A stretch of 64,000 nt of DNA from Paraescarpia echinospica (lineage: Eukaryota; Annelida; Polychaeta; Sabellida; Siboglinidae), in NCBI GenBank assembly GCA_020002185.1, contig JAHLWY010000235.1, positions 62,001 through 126,000 on the forward strand, written 5' to 3'. Below the pieces are notes generated by a model. The model was not told the origin of the DNA, did no database searches, and was given only the letters and a program-made list of their open reading frames with translations. Position 1 is the stretch's first letter; each line of letters begins with the position of its first letter. A program made the position numbers and the translations under genes. This document shows, piece by piece, positions 56,161 through 64,000 of this stretch.

Positions 56161-56305
56161 TTATCCTTCGGTAGTTGTGTGTTAAAAAATGTTTTCCAGG
56201 TAAACCGCGGACGTTAAAAATGTGATTGTAGTTGGAAATTGTTAGTTTGTATTAACTCTTTTAGATGCTTAACTCCAAAACGTTGCCTTTTGTTTTCCTT
56301 TAACA

Positions 56306-58290
56306 AAATTTCACTTATGTGAGTTCGAGTTATCTGAAATGCACTGTATATGACCATTGCATACAGGTAATTATGTAGAAGCAAATTAAAATTTGACCAA
56401 AATATTGGATTGGGATTTTAGTCTGGCTGAATCAACATAACAAGGTTCTCTTGTATTTTTTTCCATTTAGCCAGCTGTACACTTGGTGATAAGTCCCATA
56501 ATCCAATATCTAAATTGAATTAATCTGCACAGTGTTGAGTTACTTAACTCATATTTAGGTTCAGTTCCCTAAATTCAACTTTGTTTATTTGCAGGAACAT
56601 TGGAAATAGCTGAGCTGATGGAAAGAGGAAATTGAAGAGCTCTACTTAACAGTGCCATTAATTGGACAATGGATCACCTGACATAAGACGATGTCTAACT
56701 TGGTCTCGCCCATTCTGTTCTGTGCGACATGTATTGGGAAGTTGTACCTCACTTCGAGTTTCAAATGGATGTGTGCATCTGATAGCTGTGTGTATCAAAA
56801 TACATAGCATTGCTATTAATAGGATAATATGTTAACTGACACAGTAGTGAAGAAGATGTTACCTTTGTTCTGCCACATTAGTTCCGTGTTTCAAATGGAT
56901 TTGTGCAATCGATCGATTTGTGTATCCAAAATGCACATCATCCTGTCATTATGTTGCAAAGTAGGAGTCCATAATAAAATATATGCTTTCTTATGCTCAT
57001 CATGATTGGATTGCGTTCTACAGCATATTCTTCAAAATTTGTTGAAACAGGTGTTATGTGAACTATACTGGGAGTAGTGTATAGAAAGATGTCGACAAAG
57101 TTGCTTTTAGAATAATTTTGAAAAATCATAAAATATAAATGTTCCACAACATTCAAAATGTTTTTGGGATATTCTTGAGCTAAATACACCAATGATGACT
57201 GAAAACAGTGTTTCAAAATATGCGTTACTTTTAAAGTTTTGTAATTTTATAACTTTATTTATATCATACAATGGCCATTTATTTGCTTTCGAAACAGGAG
57301 TTCGAGAGAAACATATTCAATATATTTTACTCTAAACGATGGGCAGAACAAATAATTAGTGCACTCTCTATACAAAACAAAGCATGTTTTACACTGATGT
57401 AATATATGTTAATATTTTTTCGACAATAGTGTTATGTTCTTTATAGATCTACATTTTTTCAAACTAAAATTAAACCTTATATAGATAGGAAAGTACATAA
57501 CCACCTATCCTACTTTAATACCAGAAACAATTTTAGTGATGTATAATGTATTTATATTGCTTACGGAAATAGCAGCTGGATTTATGGTGCAAATAAAATG
57601 GTTTCATTATTGACTGTTTCTCGGCTTCAGTAAGTTTCTGTTATCTAAACCTTTCATTAAAACTTCACTTCAAAATGTATAGCCAAATGTACTTAGTGAA
57701 AAAGGAACATGATAGTACCATAGCTTTTTTATATTCCAACAACAAAATGCCAATCATTCAATTTGACATCGGCGTCGCCATCGGCTTCGGCGGCTGCGTG
57801 CATGGAGATGTGGTGTTTTTTCTTTTAAATCAATCCGTCTGTCATGAACTGTCGCTATGTTCATTCTCCGTTTATTTCATATAATGTCCTTCTTTTCTTT
57901 GCTAATCTGTGACATAAACAGCATCTGGTCCACGTTTCATTTTGATAATTTTATTGGTCAGGACTCATTCGCATGGCGGTGGCTAATCATTATACACACA
58001 TGTTGATGACGTATTTATTGCATCTATTAACTCGGCGTAGCTAATCGAACTCTGACGGACAGTCCCGAATATTCATGAGCATGCTTTATACGGATCGTGA
58101 ACGTCGGCCCAAAGTAGAAACTCCGCGTACGCAGAGTGATTTTTCCGAAATATTGTCAGGGTCATTAGTGATTAATAAAACTTTATTCTAATTAAATAAA
58201 GGCATAGAATTACATGAAATAATCATAGTAACAGGATTACCTAATAATTGCGTGCATTACAAAGATATTCAAATTATCAAAGAATCCCTT
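56306..58290. other. AT-rich interior, nothing recognised
   Basis: No transposase or host gene signature in any frame. Short duplicates exist (GTTTCAAATGGAT.TGTGCA.. near 56,757 and 56,892). Confidence 0.45.
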
Positions 58291-58299
58291 TAAAACCAC

Positions 58300-59640
58300 A
58301 GGCCCGCCGTCAAAAAACCAATAACACGTCGACCAGCGCGCGCGCGCTCAGCCGACGAACACCGCCTAGCCTAAAAAAATAACAACGAGTGGACCGATCC
58401 TTTTACTTAGCGGGGAATTTTCCACACCATTATAACACAGGCCTATACCTATTCCAGCGCCACACACACACCACGTCGAATAGACACCGATTTGGCAAGT
58501 TCCTAAAACCTCTTATTCATCAAGCCTTACTGTACACCACATTCTACCGGCCGCACCAACCCTAGTAGCGCTCGCTCTATTCACCTCAACGGCGGTATCT
58601 CCACCGACCCACAGGCGGCGCTACCATAAATGCCACCTACTCCACCTGCAGTCTTTCACACAGAAACTTGTAGAATATAATAATACAACAAAAACACGTA
58701 GGCGGCGCCAACAACAACAGCTAAAGGGCCCCTCACACCCAATCAACGAATTGTCCACTAAATCCACATACTTTATTTCACACAGAAACTTCTTGAAAAC
58801 ACATTTCTAAATACTCCTCGCTCATTTGTCTATTATACAGCGATAGTCGCTACCTCAGCGGATAGCTCGTCAGACGTCTGTTAAACTTACAGAATAAAAT
58901 AGTACAACAAAAACGCACAGGTGGGGTCAACAACTAAGGGGGCCCCCTCAACCTCCAGTTTTCACACGGTTCTCATCACATCATCATCTCACAAGAAATA
59001 AATAACCACAGAAACTTCTAGAAAAAGAACCGCATATTCAATAATTACACACATTTCCAAATACACATCAACGACAGTTAAAGGAACCGTCCGCCGACAA
59101 CGTCGAATAGATACCGATTCGACGAATTCCTAATTCCTCTCATTCATCACGCCTTACTGTGCACCACATTCTAACCTACGCTCCAACCCTAATAACGCTC
59201 GCTCTCTACACCACACAACGGCGGTATCTCAAATGACCCAAAGGCGGCGCCACCATAACCGTTATCTAATCCACCAACATTCTTTCATACATAAACTTCT
59301 AGAATAAAATAATACAACTACAACAAAAACGCATATGCTGGGCCAACAGCAATTAAGGGGGCCCCACTCACAACCAACAACAAATTCTCACCCGGTCATT
59401 ACGTCAGATTACTAACACTCTCGCTGATTGGTTAATTTACTTGCCACAAGACGGTTTACCCATATAACATTCTACGAATTCGGTAGGTGGCAACACTACA
59501 CAAAACACTACAAAATTAGTACCAAAGTATCCGCTAGATATCAAGCCTGATCCGTCCTATAAGGGCAGCCATCAATGTTAAAGATAGGAGGCCGTGGCAA
59601 CTTGTGCCCTGTTTTGTTGATTTCCGGATTGAAAAACTAT
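58300..59640. repeat. Inverted copy of the 22.85-23.36 kb insert, with internal 627-bp tandem duplication
   Basis: CGTCGAATAGA(C/T)ACCGATT at 58,474 and 59,101 begins two related units sharing CATTCTA, GGCGGTATCTC, GGCGGCGC(T/C)ACCATAA, CATA.AAACTTCTAGAAT and GGGGCCCC words. The left part is the reverse complement of the repeat at 22.85-23.36 kb. Confidence 0.8.
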
Positions 59641-60043
59641 CTATATACTACTACCTATACTTGCAAAAATATTTATAGTTATGGAATTTATTTCCAATGT
59701 CAGTTTTATTGTAATAATTATGCCATTACTTTAAAAAGAAAATGTTGTATTTGAAGCATTTTTGTAAATACTTTCATTTATGGTTTTCCAACTATTTCTA
59801 ATGTCATTTTGTATCTGTTCAAGCGTATTTCGAAGTACATTTTGGCAGAGTGAATGTTTTTCTTTAATATTGAATTATACGTTTTAAGATTAATGTGAAT
59901 GATTCAACAGTTTGGTAATTTGGAGTTAGACATTTTCAGTCTCTTATGGAGCGAATGTCGATATTTGAAAGATTTTAGAAGACCCCGTGTAATCCATGTT
60001 GAGTGCTTACGTTTGTATTTGTTATATTTCATGATTTTAAAGG
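59641..60043 (-). mobile_element. LINE linker fragment, reversed copy
   Basis: The minus strand reads KYKRKHSTWITRGLLKSFKY then RHSLHKRLKMSNSKLPN, the endonuclease-reverse transcriptase linker also present at 22,430-22,570. Both copies abut the same insert repeat at the same place. Confidence 0.8.
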
Positions 60044-60322
60044 AAAACAAAAGGCAACGTTTTGGTGTTAAGCATCTAAAAGAGTTAATACAAACTAACA
60101 ATTTCCAACTACAATCAAATTTTTAACGTCAGCGGTTTACCAGGAAAACATTTTTGAACACGCAACTACCGAATTTCTATGGACTATGCCATTGTTAGAA
60201 GAAAGTGACGTCACACTGTCGTAACTTTTCTGCGTACTATTTGTTCCCAACTCCGTTAGGTGGCGCTATGGTAAGTTTACCAATTAAACTATGTGCGCAT
60301 GCGCTGTGACTGTGTAAATAAG

Positions 60323-60560
60323 ATGGCTTTCCAATTCTTCGGAAGACAACGAAAACCAAATCGATTTCGAAGCAGGTGGTTACCGGTTTGAACCACAAAA
60401 ACAATGTAAGATACGGCAGAGGCGGGTGCCGCAGTCGAAATGTCGAAGCGCATACCATGCCGATATGAAATTGACTGGTGTCGGTGTGTTCAGGAACAAG
60501 AACTGAATATGTCTGCTGCCAGGAGGCGGTTGCTACTCGACAGCAACGCTGTTGGTGAAG
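60323..60560 (+). pseudogene. P2X7-type intracellular domain gene, exon-1-like block, probably damaged
   Basis: ATG 60,323 opens MAFQ. The next frame reads SSEDNENQIDFEAGGYRFEP, which matches the acidic start and Y.FEP motif of invertebrate P2X7-intracellular-domain proteins. A third frame change then gives RYEIDWCRCVQEQELN (the DWC.C zinc-site motif) and RRRLLLDSNAVGEG up to a donor GTAATT at 60,561. The coding frame changes at about 60,335 and between 60,395 and 60,470. This suggests indels, unless a tiny intron or sequence error is involved. The domain is known as the P2X7 cytoplasmic ballast; stand-alone versions are common in invertebrates. Confidence 0.62.
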
Positions 60561-61244
60561 GTAATTATTAATCTGTTTAGTTTATTGTTTAAATAACCGA
60601 TGAGCCTAAGTTCCGGGCTGGGTATGAACAGCGAGAGATGATCGCTCGTGCCGGGACACGTCACTTGTCTTACATTTGGGATTGGTTGACGTTTAACTTA
60701 GTTAGATCTCACTCTCAGCGCCGCCGGACTCAGTGTTTGAACTTTGACATGTCCATTTTCGAATACCACCCATGGCTGTACCTTCACTTTTTAAAAGAAA
60801 TGTAGTTGAATGGTTCCATGATTCATGTGAACCAAAATTGTACAGGTCAGAGCTATGATAGAGTATGAACAATATGTGGCAGTACTACTTTTTAAATACA
60901 TGGCAGGTAGATAGATTATTTTTAACTTTATGCATACTGCAATTTTTCTGCCCAAAGTTTACATTGGCTCTTATGAATAAAATATACCTTGAACATTTTT
61001 CAGCCAGAGCCCCCATTTGTTTTGGTGACAAAGAAAATGACCACCGTTTTGTGCAAATACTGACACATTTCAAAACGGCCTTCCTTAATCTGCATGATAT
61101 TTCTATGGACCCAGGTATAATACTGGGATGAATACAGTTAGAGGATCGTGATGCATTCTTTGTGAAATTTGTTCAGAATAATAATCCATGTTTGCTTAAC
61201 ATTCGTGTAAAACTATTATTTAAAAGCTGAATTCTTTGTTACAG

Positions 61245-61340
61245 ACGGATTGCTGTGCATTACAAAGAGCAGGGGATTTATAATTCTTTGTTTGGAGCAG
61301 GTAATGCTGCAGAATGGGAATTACGCCGTCCAACAAACAA
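61245..61340 (+). CDS. P2X7-type intracellular domain gene, exon-2-like block
   Basis: It follows acceptor TTTGTTACAG and ends at donor GTACGT (61,341). It reads DGLLCITKSRGFIILCLEQV then MLQNGNYAVQQ when joined in phase 1 to the first block. This matches the CIT.H.GF..VCL...VLQ...Y helix of the family. The phase with the upstream donor is correct. The phase to the next block is not, so a short exon may be missing. Confidence 0.62.
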
Positions 61341-61469
61341 GTACGTATATATGTGCATGCATTGTTACAAGACCAGTGAAATGTGTTGTTAACTATTTAT
61401 TAAAATGTATTAAGAATGAACACAATACAACATTATAGTAGCACTAGCAATACAAATATATATAGGTAA

Positions 61470-61900
61470 TTTTATCAGCAATCTCATGCCTGATGCCCAA
61501 ATTATTAACAAACTTCCAGGGAAATTACTTAGTGGACTTACCATACGTCATCTACCATCCACATGCTAAGCAAATTCACATCATTGATCTGACTACCATT
61601 TGAACCTAACATCAAGAAAGATCATGTATTCAAAACTAACAAGTATATCGCACTAATCCATGATGTAAACAATAACGGAATAAAATCAGAATTAACATGC
61701 ATTGAACTAGGTTGCAGAGGCTATGTATCTGAACCCAACAAATCTAAGACTGACAACCTCCTTAAAATCTCTTGGAATAAAACCACCAACAAAACAACTA
61801 ATTCAATCGTATGCTTGTCTAAACTAGCCCGGCTAACGCCATTCACCCTTTCTAAATGTAAAGACGAACCACACTGGTTTGACTCAAGACTAATTTAAAT
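61470..61900 (+). mobile_element. Retroelement C-terminal fragment inside the second intron
   Basis: An ATG-less 95-codon frame (about 61,610-61,899) reads KKDHVFKTNKYIALIHDVNN and ELTCIELGCRGYVSEPNKSK. This resembles the NKY..L..D....GY.....EIG.RGF tail found at the end of some LINE polyproteins, with an upstream IHIIDLT (PFE-type) remnant in another frame. The gene context (between two exon-like blocks) suggests an intronic insertion. Confidence 0.5.
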
Positions 61901-62138
61901 ATGATGACCATCACCCTAATATGACAAATAATTGCAAAATAAAATTCCCCTCAACAGCAAGTAATCCTACATAAATGTGTTCATTTTCAATATGACTTAC
62001 CTTAACCGTTGGTCATTATTTACCTAAGCCTGCTACAATATACTACTATACATAGTTATTTACTGTATTCACACATGTACTTGGGTTATCGTTTCACACT
62101 TTATTGTATTCTACTGTAAGAATAAAGTGATACTCTCT

Positions 62139-62228
62139 CACTACAGAACAAATTATAATGGTTCCACTTAAGTTATCATAACGTATAGATACAATGTTTG
62201 ATGCACCGTCATAATTTGTTCTGTAGTG
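62139..62228. mobile_element. 90-bp hairpin MITE
   Basis: CACTACAGAACAAATTAT at 62,139-62,156 is the exact reverse complement of 62,211-62,228, leaving a 54-bp loop. Length and perfect ends indicate a miniature inverted-repeat element; the flanks show no obvious long target duplication. Confidence 0.65.
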
Positions 62229-62375
62229 CAAAATTATCAATATTTGCCTTATTCCAGAAGAACACACGTTTAATGGTAAACAATTTATATAAAGGAATGG
62301 TGTCGTTATAGAACCGATTTTTATATGTCATTTATTTACAATGTCAGATGTTTATTTGACCCTAATTTATTTCAG

Positions 62376-62544
62376 GTCTCTCAGGTGGGCTGCATACAGA
62401 CAGTTTACCTGGTGGATCCATGGCAAGCTGGGACGGAGGGTACAGAGAGTTCTACCAGCATGTGCCAGCCATGGAATAAGATCAAGGTTCCCTGCCCCCG
62501 ATGGGGGACAACACGAGGGATACCACGCTGGACTTGAAAACTAA
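62376..62544 (+). CDS. P2X7-type intracellular domain gene, last-exon-like block
   Basis: It follows acceptor TTATTTCAG and reads LRWAAYRQFTWWIHGKLGRR, VQRVLPACASHGIRSRFPAP and DGG..EGY to TAA 62,542-62,544. This is the family's C-terminal signature (AYRQF.RW..G.LGR..R.V.PSC....IR..FP.P.G...GF). One zinc-site Cys of the usual CAYRQF is Ala here. Role: in P2X7 receptors this cytoplasmic domain binds zinc and guanine nucleotides; stand-alone proteins are uncharacterised. Confidence 0.78.
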
Positions 62545-62936
62545 ACTAGACAATGTACATGTGACCTATGAAGGTGTAGGTTGGTGGTGGCAGTATTTAC
62601 TGTTTCTTTACAAATTGACTAACTCTTGCTGCCAGCAGATCCTCCTTCTCTGGTTTTGGGACATCTGCACCAGTGACTGTGATCGCATGCAGTGTGATAT
62701 TTCTTTATAAACACATCTGTCACTCGATTCGTGAGCTTGAGCTTTTGTAGGCGGGTGCGTGGGTTCACCTGCTGTGGTCTGTTATGCAGCACCCATTGTT
62801 TGCGTCTATTGGACCACATGACACCAGTCTCAACCGGTTTGTCTGGGCTGGGACGTGGTCGGTAGTTCCACGCCAGAGCAGAAAGCATCAATCTAGCTTT
62901 CATTCCTACAGTGAAGATTAGTGCATGCAGTATTCT

Positions 62937-62942
62937 AATAAA
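62937..62942 (+). terminator. Poly(A) signal after the P2X7-type gene
   Basis: AATAAA about 393 nt after the TAA of the last block is a plausible 3' end for that gene. Another AATAAA lies near 63,266. Confidence 0.35.
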
Positions 62943-64000
62943 ATGTCTGCAAACAACTGGTGTAACACACCAGTCTATATGTTGTTAGTAAGCAGCTGTT
63001 ATTTACCTTATGACTGTAGCATTCAGTGAACTTTAAAGTGCTTTTCCTGTGTAAAGTGTTGGTTGTTTTTAGAAACAATACAATGGCCAATCATGGTATC
63101 ATACTGGTACATTAGTAAACCGATACTGATCCTTACAAATAAGGCATTCCATCATCACATTCCTTCACATAATTTATTATAACTTGTTTTTTCTTCTTAA
63201 TTTCTGTATCTACTCTATATACAGTCACTGTATTTTGATATCATGTTTTGATTTTATATTTCTTTAATAAAATTGGTGATAATGACACAAGTGCTCTTAT
63301 TTATTTCATTACAGACAATTGCATTCTGGAATGTAATTATTACACGGAGATGTAATTTATTACATTCAAGTAACTGTACTCATAAATGTACACAGCAACT
63401 GATTACAAGGAATAGGTAGGGTGATACAGAATGGACACTATCCATCTGTAGAGTATTCGCCCCCTCACATCTGAGTAACTAAACTACTGAAAAGTTGGTC
63501 ATCAGGAACTTTGACTATGTAACATTTTTGATCCCATTCATAAGTCGGTGGTCCACATATTAACACATAACATGTAAACAGCATTTACATTATCAGTTTT
63601 GGAAGTCTGAATAAACACATTTACTGATAAGGTAGTAGTCATGCTGGCTGGTACTTTTGAGTAGCCATCCTGAAAAAAAACGAGTTGGATGCCTATGAAA
63701 TGCAGTAATTTTGAAAACTTATAATGTTAGTTATGCATAGGAGCTAATTTAGTGTATTTGGGATTCAAGTCGGTGAGTGGAATTCACCTTACACTACTTG
63801 GGTCGTGGTCCCTACTCATCATCTACTGATTGCAAATCTAAAGGTTACTTGTTGCTTTGGACATGCCTCAGGTATAAAATGAATACATATCAAGTTTGGT
63901 ACTTACTCCAGGAACTGTGCGTCACCGTTGCATGTTGCACAACACCACCACAGATGGTTTGATACATTCCGTATCCAATGAAGGAGGTCCTCGCATCCCT
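62943..64000. other. Spacer to window end, nothing recognised
   Basis: AT-rich; no gene, RNA or repeat could be supported. Confidence 0.45.

Larger units (their letters stand above)
56165..60172. mobile_element. 4-kb segment bounded by about 125-bp inverted repeats
   Basis: 56,165-56,305 (TTCGGTAGTTG.GTGTT, TGTTTTCCAGGTAAACCGC, ATGTGATTGTAGTTGGAAAT) is the reverse complement of 60,043-60,172. Between them lie non-coding AT-rich DNA, the 58.3-59.64 kb repeat, and a reversed LINE linker. It may be a composite non-autonomous DNA element, or two nearby copies of one short repeat in opposite orientation. A related single copy is at 13.34-13.46 kb. Confidence 0.5.

Noticed and set aside
62619..62903. 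94-codon minus-strand ORF with WCRC motif
   Set aside because: It overlaps the 3' region of the P2X7-type gene, has no family match, and the isolated motif is not enough support.

Overview
This is a eukaryotic (invertebrate metazoan) genomic window holding a decayed integrated Polinton/adintovirus-like element at the left, followed by about 51 kb of AT-rich, repeat-dominated host DNA. Animal-type non-LTR retrotransposons, a Penelope-like fragment, a C2H2 zinc-finger exon and a P2X7-type intracellular-domain gene fragment point to a marine invertebrate. The species cannot be fixed from sequence alone.

Positions 1 to about 12,420 (GC-rich, compact, mostly minus strand) are an adintovirus/Polinton. 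On the plus strand are an unassigned left-end gene and a protein-primed family B DNA polymerase. On the minus strand, from right to left, are a NADAR-domain protein, the packaging ATPase, two conserved Polinton proteins, small ORFs, a retroviral-type integrase with chromodomain, a one-pass membrane protein, the penton (minor capsid), a pX/pVI-like core protein, the double jelly-roll major capsid protein and an adenain-type protease. Polymerase, major capsid, penton and protease all carry inactivating lesions. Integrase, ATPase, NADAR and several small genes are open. The pX-tail/capsid-head junction is tandemly duplicated. TATA boxes about 30-45 nt before start codons and paired convergent poly(A) signals are visible.

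Positions 12,420-27,880 are host DNA. They hold CA/TG and 17-bp minisatellites and a LINE split by two insertions: one is a 3.1-kb element with 15-bp terminal inverted repeats, the other a composite that includes a Penelope GIY-YIG fragment. A long pseudogene of an animal repeat-associated family follows; it is interrupted only by in-frame stops. Positions 27,900-39,000 form a giant imperfect palindrome (foldback-like) whose arms carry 2.4-4 kb of CATA/GATA-type satellite around a core of GAT and CACT microsatellites.

Positions 39,000-56,000 contain tandem repeats, a short element with inverted ends, a decayed LINE (ORF1-endonuclease-RT, minus strand), a 16-finger C2H2 exon with one premature stop, and a LINE ORF1 fragment. 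Positions 56,165-60,170 lie between about 125-bp inverted repeats and contain an inverted copy of the 22.4-23.4 kb region. At 60.3-62.9 kb are three exon-like blocks of a P2X7 intracellular (ballast) domain gene, probably decayed. The tail of the window shows nothing recognisable.
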